A stretch of 59,407 bases of DNA from Jiella sonneratiae (GTDB taxonomy: Bacteria; Pseudomonadota; Alphaproteobacteria; Rhizobiales; Rhizobiaceae), in the NCBI RefSeq assembly GCF_017353515.1, contig NZ_JAFMPY010000030.1:1-59407 (forward strand). The letters are read 5' to 3'. The position numbers and the translations under genes were made by a program. The number at the start of each line of letters is the position of its first letter. Position 1 is the stretch's first letter. The notes below the pieces were generated by a model that saw nothing but the letters and a program-made list of their open reading frames with translations, had not been told where the DNA came from and ran no database searches. This document shows, in pieces, positions 51,102-59,407 of this stretch.

Positions 51102-51836
51102 ATGGCCGAGAACAAGACCGCCCTCGTCATCTCCGCCCATGCCGCCGATTTCGTCTGGCGCTGCGGCGGCGCGATCGCCCTGCATGCCGCCAAAGGCTAC
51201 GCGGTGACCGTCGTCTGCCTGTCCTTCGGCGAACGGGGCGAGAGCGCCAAGCTTTGGAAGCTCGAGGGCATGACCCTCGACCGCGTCAAGGATGCGCGGC
51301 GCGCGGAGGCGGAAAAGGCCGCCGAGGCGCTCGGCGTCCACGACCTCGTCTGCATGGATCTCGGCGACTACCCTCTGGAACTCCAGCGCGCCGACAAGGA
51401 CGCGCTGGTCGGTGTGATCCGCCGCGTGCAGCCGGCCTTCATGCTCTCCCATTCGCAATACGATCCCTACAACACCGACCACGCCTATGCGACGCAGGTC
51501 GCCCTCGAATGCCGGATGATCGCCCAGGCCTGGGGCCACAATCCCGGCGAGAAGGTGCTCGGCGCGCCGCAGCTCTATCTCTTCGAGCCGCACCAGACAG
51601 AGCAGATGGGCTGGAAGCCGGACACCTTCCTCGACATCACCCCGGTCTGGGACAGGAAGCGCGCGGCAATCGAGTGCATGGAGGGCCAGGAGCATCTGTG
51701 GGAGTATTACACCCGCGTCGCCATCAACCGTGCCAACCACTTCAAGCGCAATTCCGGCGGCCAGTCGGGCGGGCGCGACTGCAAATATGCCGAGGGCTTC
51801 CAGTCGATCTTCCCGCGTACCGTCGACGAACTCTGA
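51102..51836 (+). CDS. galB: 4-oxalomesaconate hydratase (GalB-like, PIG-L/LmbE family)
   Basis: A 244-residue PIG-L/LmbE-fold protein. The metal motif SAHAADFVWRCGG and CLSFGERGESAKLW match the GalB hydratases, in which this zinc-dependent fold adds water to 4-oxalomesaconate to give 4-carboxy-4-hydroxy-2-oxoadipate. YNTDHAYATQV supplies a further His. The gene is placed with a LigK-type aldolase and a PrpF-type tautomerase, the other two enzymes of the GalBCD route, and this context makes the hydratase call much better than a generic deacetylase. It is first on the plus strand of the divergent locus. Confidence 0.85.
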   Translation: MAENKTALVISAHAADFVWRCGGAIALHAAKGYAVTVVCLSFGERGESAKLWKLEGMTLDRVKDARRAEAEKAAEALGVHDLVCMDLGDYPLELQRADKDALVGVIRRVQPAFMLSHSQYDPYNTDHAYATQVALECRMIAQAWGHNPGEKVLGAPQLYLFEPHQTEQMGWKPDTFLDITPVWDRKRAAIECMEGQEHLWEYYTRVAINRANHFKRNSGGQSGGRDCKYAEGFQSIFPRTVDEL

Positions 51837-52031
51837 GGCGGTGAGCCGGGCACAAGACCGGCGCCCGGCAGCCCGCCCCCTGCCCTGTCGCGGCGCGATG
51901 CGCAGAGGAACCGGCTGACGGCCAGCGGCAGTTCGACGGCCGCCCCGAAAAACGGCGCGGCGCCGGATCGGAACGAAGAAGCGCAGCCGAACGTCGGTTG
52001 CGTGCAGCCATATCTGCGGAGGAGGACCGCC

Positions 52032-52973
52032 ATGACGGACATCGCCCATCTCGCCCATGTCGAGATGCTGACCGACAGGTTCGAGGAGAGCCTCGACTTC
52101 TTCACCCGCATCTACGGCCTGAAGCTCTCGGGCCGCAACGAGACGTCGGCCTATCTGCGGGCCTGGGACGACTACGAGTACGCCTCCCTGAAGCTCACCC
52201 GCGCCGAAACGACCGGCGTCGGCCACATCGCCTACCGGGCGGCCTCGCAGGAGGCGCTCGAACGCCGCGTCGCGGCGATCGAAGCCTCCGGCTTCAAGAC
52301 CCATGGCTGGATCGACGGCGACGAGAGCCACGGCCGCGCCTTCCGCTTCGAGGATCCGTTCGGCCACGTCTTCGAGATCTACTACGACACGGTCTGGTAC
52401 GAGGCGAAGGATGCCGCCGAGAAGGCGGCGCTGAAGAACACCGCCTCGGCCTTCACCGGCGCCGCCCCGCGGCGTCTCGACCATCTCAACCTCCTCGCCG
52501 AGGACGTCACCGAATTCCGCCGCTTCATGGAGACCTGCCTCGGCAGCCGGGTCACGGAGCTGATCCAGCTCGACAACGGCCGGATCGGCGGCTGCTGGTT
52601 CACCGTCAACAACAAGACCTACGACCTCGCCTGCACCGAGGAGCACGGCAAGGGCCATGGCCGGCTGCATCACGTGACCTATGCGACCGACCAGCGCGAG
52701 GACATCCTGCGGGCTGCCGATCTCTTCCTGCAGAACGGCGTCCACATCGAGACCGGCCCGCACAAGCACGCCATCCAGGGCACCTTCTTCCTCTATGTCT
52801 GGGAACCGGCGGGCAACCGCGTCGAACTCGCCAATTCCGGCGCGCGGCTGATCCTCGCCCCGGACTGGCAGCCGGTGATCTGGACGGAGGCCGACCGCCG
52901 CAAGGGCCAGGCCTGGGGGCTGAAGACCATCGAGACCTTCCACACCCACGGCACGCCGCCGGTCGAAGCTTGA
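52032..52973 (+). CDS. XylE-like type I extradiol ring-cleavage dioxygenase
   Basis: A 313-residue two-domain VOC-fold protein resembling catechol 2,3-dioxygenase. Predicted Fe(II) ligands are H151 (RRLDHLNLL), H213 or H214 (GRLHHVTY) and E265 (GNRVELAN). H246 (PHKHAIQG) and Y255 match the XylE active-site residues of the same number. At the position of XylE H199 (in KAHD) this protein has Tyr (KTYD, Y197). The ATG at 52032 has GGAGGAGGA upstream. It lies between galB and galC. A ring-cleaving enzyme that feeds 4-oxalomesaconate is expected there, but known gallate dioxygenases are of the unrelated LigB fold. The substrate is therefore open. Confidence 0.85.
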   Translation: MTDIAHLAHVEMLTDRFEESLDFFTRIYGLKLSGRNETSAYLRAWDDYEYASLKLTRAETTGVGHIAYRAASQEALERRVAAIEASGFKTHGWIDGDESHGRAFRFEDPFGHVFEIYYDTVWYEAKDAAEKAALKNTASAFTGAAPRRLDHLNLLAEDVTEFRRFMETCLGSRVTELIQLDNGRIGGCWFTVNNKTYDLACTEEHGKGHGRLHHVTYATDQREDILRAADLFLQNGVHIETGPHKHAIQGTFFLYVWEPAGNRVELANSGARLILAPDWQPVIWTEADRRKGQAWGLKTIETFHTHGTPPVEA

Positions 52974-52987
52974 GAAAGGCGAACGCC

Positions 52988-53695
52988 ATGACTTTCGACA
53001 TCCGTTCCATCGCGCCCAACACGCCGGGCTATGTCGTCGAGACCGTCGACCGCGCCGATCCTCAGGTCATCGCCCGGCTCGGCGAGGCCGGCACGGCCAC
53101 CGTCCACGAGGCGCAGGGGCGCATCGGCTTTCTCGGATCGGGCCTCACGCCCATCCAGTCGGGCACCCGCATCGCCGGATCGGCGGTGACGATCTCCTCG
53201 CCTCCCGGCGACAACTGGATGCTGCACGTCGCGATCGAGCAGTTGAAGGAGGGCGACATCCTGGTGCTCGCTCCGACCAGCCCCTGCGACGACGGCTATT
53301 TCGGCGATCTTCTGGCAACCTCGGCGATGGCCCGCGGCTGCCGGGGCCTGGTGATCGAGGCCGGCGTGCGCGACGTCGCGGACCTGAGAACGATGGGCTT
53401 TCCGGTCTGGTCGAAGGCGGTCTCCTCGCAGGGTACCGTCAAGGAGACGCTCGGCTCGGTCAACATCGCGATCACCTGCGGCGGGCAGCTGATCGAGGCC
53501 GGCGACGTGATCGTCGCCGACGACGACGGGGTCTGCGTCGTCAGGCGCAGCGACGCCGCGTCGGTTGCGGAAAAGGCGGAGAAGCGCGTCGCCGCCGAGG
53601 AGGCCAAGCGAAGCCGCCTCGCCGCCGGCGAACTCGGGCTCGACATCTACGGCATGCGCGCCCGGCTCGCCGAAAAGGGCCTGAAATATGTCTGA
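52988..53695 (+). CDS. galC: 4-carboxy-4-hydroxy-2-oxoadipate aldolase (RraA/LigK family)
   Basis: A 235-residue RraA-fold protein of the class II HMG/CHA aldolase type. [19 protein letters not shown] and [13 protein letters not shown] carry the substrate-binding and metal-coordinating residues. It splits 4-carboxy-4-hydroxy-2-oxoadipate into pyruvate and oxaloacetate. It begins 14 bases after the dioxygenase gene (AAAGG upstream) and overlaps galD by eight bases. The C-terminal helical extension (about residues 185-235) is usual for LigK/GalC proteins. Confidence 0.9.
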   Translation: MTFDIRSIAPNTPGYVVETVDRADPQVIARLGEAGTATVHEAQGRIGFLGSGLTPIQSGTRIAGSAVTISSPPGDNWMLHVAIEQLKEGDILVLAPTSPCDDGYFGDLLATSAMARGCRGLVIEAGVRDVADLRTMGFPVWSKAVSSQGTVKETLGSVNIAITCGGQLIEAGDVIVADDDGVCVVRRSDAASVAEKAEKRVAAEEAKRSRLAAGELGLDIYGMRARLAEKGLKYV

Positions 53696-54770
53696 TCCGG
53701 CCGCGGGCGGCATACGCTGCCTCTGGATGCGCGGCGGCACCTCGAAGGGCGCCTATTTCCTGGCGGACGACCTGCCCGCCGACACGGCGCGCCGCGACGC
53801 GCTGCTGCTTGCGATCATGGGCTCGCCCGACAAGGCGCAGATCGACGGCATCGGCGGCGCCGATCCGCTGACCTCGAAGGTCGCGGTGCTCGGCCCATCG
53901 AGCCGCGACGACGCCGACGTCGACTACCTGTTCCTGCAGGTCTATGTCGACGAGGCGCTGGTCTCGGACGCGCAGGGCTGCGGCAACATCCTCGCCGGCG
54001 TCGGGCCTGCGGCGATCGAACGCGGCCTCGTTGCGGTCGCGGGCGACGAGACGCCGGTGCGCATCCACATGGTCAACACCGGCGAGGTCGCGACCGCGCG
54101 GGTGAAGACGCCGGACGGGCGGGTCTCCTACGAGGGCGATGCCGCGATCGACGGCGTTCCCGGCAGCCACGCCCCGGTGCCGCTGATGTTCCAGGACATC
54201 GCCGGCTCGATGAGCGGCGCGCTGCTTCCCACCGGCAACGCGGTCGACGTGATCGGCGGCGTCGAGGCGACGCTGATCGACAACGGCATGCCGATCGTCG
54301 TCATGCGCGCGGCGGATCTCGGCATCACGGGCGAGGAAAGCCGCGAGACCCTGGACCAGGACGAGCGGCTCAAGGCGCGGCTGGAAAAGATCCGGCTCGA
54401 GGCCGGGCCGATGATGAATCTCGGCGACGTCCGGGAAAAGTCGGTGCCAAAGATGACGCTGGTCTCGGCGCCGCGGGCCGGCGGCACGATCGCGACCCGC
54501 AGCTTCATTCCGCATCGCTGCCACGCCACCATCGGCGTCTTCGCCGCGGTGTCGGTGGCGACCGCCTGTACGCTTAAAGGAACGCCGGCGGGCGAACTCG
54601 CCAGCCTGCCGGAGGACGGGCGCTTCCTCGTCGAGCATCCGACGGGCGCTGCCGAGGTGCTGATCGAGCGCGACGAGACCGGTGCCGTCACCGCCGCCGG
54701 AACGCTGCGCACCGCGCGCAAGCTCTTCGACGGAGAGGTGTTTCCGGGCCCCCTGCCCCGGCCTTCGTGA
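53688..54770 (+). CDS. galD: 4-oxalomesaconate tautomerase (GalD-like, PrpF family)
   Basis: A 360-residue PrpF-fold protein (diaminopimelate-epimerase-like, two similar halves). [14 protein letters not shown] and [15 protein letters not shown] are N-terminal family landmarks, with the catalytic Cys region DAQGCGNI and the C-terminal [22 protein letters not shown]. In gallate degradation GalD converts the keto form of oxalomesaconate to the enol form used by GalB. The gene overlaps galC and closes the operon; a hairpin follows. Confidence 0.9.
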   Translation: MSDPAAGGIRCLWMRGGTSKGAYFLADDLPADTARRDALLLAIMGSPDKAQIDGIGGADPLTSKVAVLGPSSRDDADVDYLFLQVYVDEALVSDAQGCGNILAGVGPAAIERGLVAVAGDETPVRIHMVNTGEVATARVKTPDGRVSYEGDAAIDGVPGSHAPVPLMFQDIAGSMSGALLPTGNAVDVIGGVEATLIDNGMPIVVMRAADLGITGEESRETLDQDERLKARLEKIRLEAGPMMNLGDVREKSVPKMTLVSAPRAGGTIATRSFIPHRCHATIGVFAAVSVATACTLKGTPAGELASLPEDGRFLVEHPTGAAEVLIERDETGAVTAAGTLRTARKLFDGEVFPGPLPRPS

Positions 54771-54789
54771 CACGCGCCCACCCGTTACG

Positions 54790-54816
54790 GGCGCCGGCGG
54801 GCGGGCGGCCGGCGCC
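54790..54816. terminator. Hairpin between galD and the convergent DUF1501 gene
   Basis: GGCGCCGGC (54790-54798) pairs perfectly with GCCGGCGCC (54808-54816) around a nine-base GC loop, 20 bases after galD. It sits in a 131-base gap between genes that converge and may end transcripts from either side. Confidence 0.45.
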
Positions 54817-54901
54817 GTCCGCCGCTCTCATCGTCGTTTCGTCCGCCGCGGCTCCTTGCGCCCGATCCGCGCCGCCCCGGCATCGCAGCGTCGGCTGGCC
54901 G

Positions 54902-56113
54902 CTATGCGACGAGACCCTGGAGAGGCCTGGCGTTCTGGCTGTCGGGAAACACCGTCGTCGCGAGCACCGTCTCGGAAAGGCCGAGATGGTCCTTGAGGAC
55001 GCCCTTGAGCACCGCACGCAGGTCGGTCGTCGGCTTCAGATCGCGGCCGTCCTGGAGGTTGGCCTTGGCAAGGCCCGGCCAGTCGGCGATCACCCGCCCG
55101 CCCCTCACCGCGCCGCCGAGCAGGAAGGCCGTCGTGCCGGTGCCGTGATCGGTGCCGCCGCCGCCATTTCCCCAGGCCGTGCGGCCGAATTCGGTGACCA
55201 CCGCGACGACGGTGTCGCGCCAGGCCGGTCCGAGCCCCTGCGCCAGATCGTCGAGCGACAGGTCGAGGGCCGAGAGGTTGCGGGCGAGGCGGCCGTGATC
55301 GGCGCCTTCCTGAACGTGGGTGTCCCAGCCCTCGTAGCTGATCGCCGCCAGCCGCGGCCCGTCCTCCTTGGCGAGCAGCCGGGCGGCGCCGCTCGCCAGC
55401 GTGCGGAACGCCCGCGCCGGCCCCTTTTCGAGGTCGAACGAGGTGTTCGCCATCATCCGGTCGGTCTCAAGCCCCTCGGTCAGCAGCCGGGCGAGTTCGT
55501 GGTCGCTTTCACCGTAGAGCGAGGCGAGACGCAGCGCCGTGTCCTCGCCCGCCGGGCGGAAGGTCTGCGGCGACCAGGTCAGCGTCCCCGCCGGGCCCGC
55601 GAGGATCAGCGGCACGGTCGGGCCGATGGCAAGGCCCGGCTCGGCGCCGACGCGCTCGCCCGCCGGCAGGGCGCCGGCGACGCGGTTGAGCCAGCCGCTC
55701 TGTGTCCCGGACGGGCCGGCGAGGCCGCTTTCGAGGACGTTCTGCCCGTCGAAATGCGAGCGATCGCGATAGGGCGTCGCCGCCGCATGGACCACCAGCG
55801 CCTGGCCCCGGTCGTAAAAGGCCTTGAATTTCGGCATCGCGTCGTTGAGGGCGAAGAAGCCGTCGCCGAGCGGCAGCACGTCGCGGCCGCCCTCGCCCAG
55901 CGCCAGGGCGCCGCGCAGCGGCCGGTAGGCGGGGTCGCCGACCGGCGCGACCGCCGCGAGGCCGTCGAGCGCCCCGCGCAGGATGACGACGACGAAGCGC
56001 GGGTCGCGCGTGCCGGCAAAGCCGGTCCGGGGCATCGTCGCCCAGGCGGCGAGGACGCCGCCGCCGACGAGCAGTCGCCGACGGCTGATGGTGGGGTAGA
56101 GGCAGCGTTCCAT
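54902..56113 (-). CDS. DUF1501 protein with Tat signal peptide
   Basis: A 403-residue DUF1501 (sulfatase/alkaline-phosphatase-like fold) protein. The N-terminus carries a twin-arginine signal, SRRRLLVGGG, followed by a hydrophobic stretch and cleavage near FAG, so it is exported folded. Landmarks are FVVVILRGALDGLAAVAPVGD, YEGWDTHVQEG, and VVAVVTEFGRTA followed by GTDHGTGTTAFLLGG. The start at 56113 (ATG) was preferred to a GTG one codon earlier. It follows the DUF1800 gene by only a few bases; the two families are nearly always paired, but their function is not established. Confidence 0.87.
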   Translation of the reverse strand: MERCLYPTISRRRLLVGGGVLAAWATMPRTGFAGTRDPRFVVVILRGALDGLAAVAPVGDPAYRPLRGALALGEGGRDVLPLGDGFFALNDAMPKFKAFYDRGQALVVHAAATPYRDRSHFDGQNVLESGLAGPSGTQSGWLNRVAGALPAGERVGAEPGLAIGPTVPLILAGPAGTLTWSPQTFRPAGEDTALRLASLYGESDHELARLLTEGLETDRMMANTSFDLEKGPARAFRTLASGAARLLAKEDGPRLAAISYEGWDTHVQEGADHGRLARNLSALDLSLDDLAQGLGPAWRDTVVAVVTEFGRTAWGNGGGGTDHGTGTTAFLLGGAVRGGRVIADWPGLAKANLQDGRDLKPTTDLRAVLKGVLKDHLGLSETVLATTVFPDSQNARPLQGLVA

Positions 56114-56117
56114 CACG

Positions 56118-57557
56118 TCATCTCCGCTGGAACTCGGGGCTCATCAGGAGCAGCGCATAGGCCTGGGCGGGGCTTTCGGCCCGGCCGATCGCCTCGCGCG
56201 TCGAGCCGGTCAGGAGATCGCCGAGCACCCTGTCGGCGATCGCCATCGGGTCTTCCGGCTTGGCGCGGGCGGCCATGTACTGCGCGACGTCGAGGCGGTT
56301 GGTCATTGCGTCCGGCGCCAGCCAGTTGCGCGAATCGCCGGGATATCCGGCCGGCGAGAGCGGCTGCCAGTACATCTGGCCGAGGGTGACGAGGCTGCGG
56401 GTGATCTCGGCAGGCTTCAGGGTGAGGCCGAGGGCACGGGTCGAGGCGATGACGAATTCCTGCGGGCTGCGCAGCTTGGCGCGCGGCGCCTGCCAGCTCT
56501 CGGGCGCCGTCACCAGGGCCTTGGCCACCGCCATCAGGTCGCCGTCGGTCTTGAGGAAGACGTCCGCGAGCTTGGCGACCAGTTCCGGCGGCGGCTCGTC
56601 GGCGACGAAGGCCTGGACGAGCTTTCGCGACACGTGCCGCGCGGTGGCCGGATGGCGGGCGAGATCCGCGATGATCGCGGCGGCCTGTGCCTCGCCCTTC
56701 TGGGGATAGGTCTTGCCCATCACGGTCACAGGGCCCGGCTCGTGCCGCTGCGCCTGGAACACGAATTTTCCGACAGTTTCGGGACGCTGCAAGCCGAAGT
56801 CGATGGTCCAGCCTGTCAACGCATTGGCCAGCGCGCGCACATCCGCCTGATCGTAGCCGCCGTCGACGCCGAGCGTGTGGAGTTCCATGAGTTCGCGACC
56901 GAAATTTTCGTTGAGACCGCGCCCGGGCCGTCGCTTCGCCGCGCGGCTGTTCACGCCGACGGAAACCCAGTTGTCGAGGTAATTGAGCATCGCCGGATGG
57001 CGGGCGACGGCCGAGAGCATGATTTCGAACCGGCCGAGGACGTTCGGGCGGATCGCCTCCCGCTCGTACGAACCGACGGTTGCTCGGGTCATGCCCGACC
57101 TGCGGGCGTCGACCGCGAAATGGTTGGCCCAAAAATCGACGAGGCGCTCGAAAAACCCGAATGGAGCAGCCTGCAGGCGGGCGTATTTGGCGGTCAATTC
57201 TTTCTGATATGCGACGTTCTGCGGAGGCCGCTCCATTTCCGGAGACATCGATTGCGCCGGCACAGTCTCAGACTGCATCACCGCCTCAGCGCCAAGCTTG
57301 CCAGTTGGGGGAGTGCCGGTAAGCTGCGCCAAGCGCTGGGCCTTCAAGGCCTCCTTCCTGCGAACCTGGAATTTGCGAAACTCCGCCAAAATTTTCGGAG
57401 AGGCCTCCAACCCCTCCCCGTCTCCCGGCAACTCCGACTGTGTCGCGGCCTCTTCCAGAAGTGCATCTCGAAGGTCCTTCGAGATTGGGTCAGTTGCTTC
57501 ACCGCGCAACCCCAATCCGAAGCGCAAAGCCGCGAAGGAAGCGGATATCTCGGCCAT
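56118..57557 (-). CDS. DUF1800 protein
   Basis: A 479-residue protein of the DUF1800 family, partner of the adjacent DUF1501. Landmarks are FFERLVDFWANHFAVDARR, YEREAIRPNVLGRFEIML, LNENFGRELMELHTLGVDGGY, ALTGWTIDFG, and HPATARHVSRKLVQAFVADEPP. No cleavable signal peptide is obvious. It is the first gene of a two-gene unit and lies next to the insertion-sequence region on its upstream side, so its promoter may be affected by that. The molecular function is unknown. Confidence 0.87.
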   Translation of the reverse strand: MAEISASFAALRFGLGLRGEATDPISKDLRDALLEEAATQSELPGDGEGLEASPKILAEFRKFQVRRKEALKAQRLAQLTGTPPTGKLGAEAVMQSETVPAQSMSPEMERPPQNVAYQKELTAKYARLQAAPFGFFERLVDFWANHFAVDARRSGMTRATVGSYEREAIRPNVLGRFEIMLSAVARHPAMLNYLDNWVSVGVNSRAAKRRPGRGLNENFGRELMELHTLGVDGGYDQADVRALANALTGWTIDFGLQRPETVGKFVFQAQRHEPGPVTVMGKTYPQKGEAQAAAIIADLARHPATARHVSRKLVQAFVADEPPPELVAKLADVFLKTDGDLMAVAKALVTAPESWQAPRAKLRSPQEFVIASTRALGLTLKPAEITRSLVTLGQMYWQPLSPAGYPGDSRNWLAPDAMTNRLDVAQYMAARAKPEDPMAIADRVLGDLLTGSTREAIGRAESPAQAYALLLMSPEFQRR

Positions 57558-57690
57558 CTGGTGATGTCTCGATCTTCGTCGAAAGAGCGGGTGACGAATA
57601 AATTTTCGCGAAGCGTCTGACTGCGCCGGAACCCGCCGTTAGGAGTGATCTATCCAGCCGCAATGCGTTCGAAGGATGGCGAGCCTCCCG

Positions 57691-58263
57691 TCATATCGCC
57701 CACCTTCGTATTCGACTCCAAACCGCGCATGGGGAGAGACACTCGACCTCGCCGCCCTGCCTCTGCTTCAGATAGGTGGCATCGAGCCAGACATAGGGCC
57801 ATTCGCCGACGAGCGGCCGGTTCAGGAACTCGCCGACCCGTTCGTCGATGTCCTTGCAGAGTTTGGAGACGGTGCTCTTCGAGATCCCTGAAAGACCCAT
57901 CGCCTGCACCAGATCGTCGACACGTCGTGTCGAGACCCCGCCGATCCAAGCTTCCTGAATGACGGCGACGAGCGCCTGCTCGGAGGTCTTGCGAGCCTCC
58001 AGAAAGCCAGGGAAGTAGCTGCCCTGCCGAAGCTTCGGCACCTTCAGGTTCAAGGTGCCGAGACGGGTGTCGAGAGAGCGGTCGCGATAGCCGTTGCGCC
58101 AGGTCGTCCGCTCGCCGCTGCGTTCGTGGCGCCCGGCGCCGATGAGGCCTTCAACGTCGGCCTCCATGAGGAGCTGCAATACCGCCTCGGCGATGTTGCG
58201 CAGGAAGTCGCCCTGGTCGTGCTTTGCCAGAAGCTCAGAAAGGTCCATGCTGGTCTTGGTCAT
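57691..58263 (-). pseudogene. Truncated IS256-family (Mutator) transposase
   Basis: About 165 residues match the N-terminal half of an IS256-type transposase: LLAKHDQGDFLRNIAEAVLQ, RNGYRDRSLDTRLG, LKVPKLRQGSYFPGFLE, ISKSTVSKLCKDIDERV, and the first DDE Asp in YVWLDATYLKQRQGG. After that point the frame continues into unrelated residues and stops at 57691. Family members are about 400 residues, so more than half, including the other catalytic acids, is missing. The ATG at 58263 gives the usual start. Confidence 0.85.
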
Positions 58264-58299
58264 CGGGGTCTCCGTATGGTCCGCGGTCGAAGTCGCCAA

Positions 58300-59066
58300 A
58301 CTCCACCTCGATCATACACCTCGATGGCCACCCAAAATCACACGGGCAGCGCCGATGAAATTATTATTACACCACGTGCTCGGACGCTAACCCTCGCCGA
58401 CGCCTCTCGAACGTCGTCTTGCCGAGAGGTCATCTACGCGCGCTGGCAGGTGCGGCCTTGAATGAACCGCGCCGAGTTCCTTGGAGACGGTTCGATTTAA
58501 GTCCTACACCTCGACCCGGCATTGGGGAACGTTGGAGCGCTTTGCTTCTCGCTCGACTGCCGGACATTGTCTGTACTTGACAAGACGGTGATTGTCGAAG
58601 CAGTCGAGATTATGATCTGCCGAATTCAACAGTCTACACGCGTGACCATCCCCACACCGGTGTTTGAGCAGCTTTTCGAAGATGCCAATCTCCGTGTCGC
58701 TCTTCCCGAAGCGCCGGTAGGTCGTCTGGCCGAGCGAGCGCTTCGTTGATGTGAACGACACGATCGAGCCGGAGGTGGACGATATGCCTTTACCGATTCT
58801 CCTGCCGCTCGCTCCCATGCCTTTCGGCATTCCCGATCCGCAGCCTCGAAAGTCACCCAAAGACACCCGCCAAAGTGCACCTTTCGCTCTAACCGATCAT
58901 TGCCTGAGGGATGGCAAAAACCACCGTCTCTGAAAGAGAGTCATCATTTCAATTTCAAAGCAATTCGTTGAGAGATTATTGCAGGGCTGCGAACTCATAT
59001 GACAGCAGGTGACGTATTGCTTGGAGGCTGATTCTGTGGCGGCGGTTGATTCCAGGAGCTGCCGCG
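58300..59066. other. Non-coding, insertion-sequence-derived region
   Basis: About 770 bases between the truncated IS256-type gene and the ISAs1-type transposase have lower GC than the core of the window (for example AAATTATTATTACACC near 58360). Short open frames on both strands (58504-58866 and 58522-58749) show no recognisable family and are probably remnants. A sequence like an IS3-family end is listed separately. Confidence 0.55.
58463..58492. mobile_element. Possible IS3-family terminal repeat remnant
   Basis: TGAACCGCGCCGAGTTCCTT followed by GGAGAC closely resembles ends of IS3-group elements found in rhizobia (TGAACCGC...GGAGAC). No transposase of that group is attached, so this would be a relic end. 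Confidence 0.35.
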
Positions 59067-59407
59067 ATGAGCGCTTGTGCCGACGATTGGGGTCCGAAGT
59101 CCCGCCTTCGGGTTTTGCTGGAGCAGTTTGCCGAGATCGATGACCCGCGCGATGTGCGCCGGCTCTATCATCCGCTTCCCGAAGTCCTGCTGCTCGTCGT
59201 CTGCGGGACGATGGCCGACTGCGACGCCTACGAAACGATCGCCGCATGGGGCGCTGCGCATCTGCCGTTCCTGCGCCGCTTCCTGCCTTACGAGCACGGC
59301 GTGCCCGGCAACCGCTGGCTGACGATCGTGATGAACCGCATCAACCCGGCTTTGTTCTCCAAGGCTTTCACCGACTGGGTGCGGGAGACCTGGCCCGAGC
59401 GGGTCGA
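59067..59407 (+). CDS. ISAs1-family transposase, N-terminal part (runs off the window)
   Basis: An open frame of 113 residues begins at ATG 59067 and continues past the right edge. It matches the N-terminal region of ISAs1/H-repeat-type DDE transposases: LLEQFAEIDDPRDVRRLYHP, LLLVVCGTMADCDAYETIAA, and PGNRWLTIVMNRINPALFSK. The left end of the element is probably near 58982 (CAGGGCTGCGAAC), about 85 bases before the start. Whether the copy is intact cannot be judged. Confidence 0.85.
   Translation, partial: MSACADDWGPKSRLRVLLEQFAEIDDPRDVRRLYHPLPEVLLLVVCGTMADCDAYETIAAWGAAHLPFLRRFLPYEHGVPGNRWLTIVMNRINPALFSKAFTDWVRETWPERV

Noticed and set aside
58522-58749. A 75-codon plus-strand open frame in the insertion-sequence region
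   Set aside because: It could be a fragment of a protein, but nothing recognisable was found, and it overlaps the opposite-strand frame.
58504-58866. A 120-codon minus-strand open frame in the insertion-sequence region
   Set aside because: No family resemblance and no ribosome-binding site. A competing frame lies on the other strand (58522-58749). Treated as remnant DNA.

Overview
The window is about 59 kb of GC-rich DNA from an alphaproteobacterium, most likely of the order Hyphomicrobiales (Rhizobiales). The evidence is the gene content and gene style: a glgP/glgC/glgA/pgm glycogen locus, a fused PuuE-UraD ureide enzyme, TRAP and NMT1-type ABC transporters, many LysR regulators, coupled stop/start overlaps (ATGA, GTGA, TGATG), and two copies of a palindromic intergenic repeat of the type common in rhizobial genomes. 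No rRNA, tRNA or CRISPR array was seen. The placement is inferred from the sequence alone.

Layout. (1) 0-7.6 kb: the end of an unrecognised gene, then divergent katA (catalase) and oxyR, a membrane-anchored ferredoxin-cyclase fusion, a PQQ-type sugar dehydrogenase and a Gfo/Idh/MocA oxidoreductase. (2) 7.6-14.2 kb: housekeeping genes guaB, purU, a PilZ protein, a Uma2-type nuclease, ruvC without ruvAB, and lepA. (3) 14.4-17.3 kb: a compact ureide operon (puuE-uraD fusion, alc, allA) that turns OHCU and allantoin into glyoxylate and urea. (4) 17.6-19.9 kb: two paralogous 79-residue proteins and a semialdehyde-type dehydrogenase. (5) 20.1-32.0 kb: the glycogen locus pgi, glgP, glgC, glgA, pgm, glgX, with no glgB and with an apparently foreign GH25 lysozyme gene in AT-rich DNA between pgm and glgX. 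(6) 32.3-37.6 kb: an AEC transporter, gluQ, an AlkA-type glycosylase, an HNH endonuclease, a DUF3445 haem protein and an unknown protein with glycan-associated repeats.

(7) 37.7-44.7 kb: a catabolic operon under a divergent LysR regulator, with an NMT1-type ABC transporter, two short-chain dehydrogenases, a creatininase-family amidohydrolase and an agmatinase-family ureohydrolase. It reads as uptake and stepwise breakdown of a nitrogen-containing (possibly guanidino or amide) compound. (8) 44.7-54.8 kb: a second, divergently arranged catabolic locus. The minus strand carries a 6PGDH-like dehydrogenase, a LysR regulator with two HTH segments, a TRAP transporter and a second ureohydrolase. The plus strand carries galB, a XylE-like extradiol dioxygenase, galC and galD. 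The last three Gal enzymes convert 4-oxalomesaconate to pyruvate and oxaloacetate, so the locus is an aromatic-acid (gallate-like) ring-cleavage pathway, but with a type I dioxygenase where gallate pathways normally use a LigB-type enzyme. The two catabolic loci meet tail to tail at their ureohydrolase genes.

(9) 54.9-57.6 kb: a DUF1800/DUF1501 pair with a Tat signal on the DUF1501 protein. (10) 57.6-59.4 kb: a decayed insertion-sequence region with a truncated IS256-type transposase, a possible IS3-type end and the start of an ISAs1-type transposase running off the window.

The best candidates for something undescribed are the XylE-like/Gal hybrid ring-cleavage locus, the ABC-SDR-creatininase-ureohydrolase operon, the haem/iron-sulfur/cyclase sensor next to oxyR-katA, and the twin small-protein genes.
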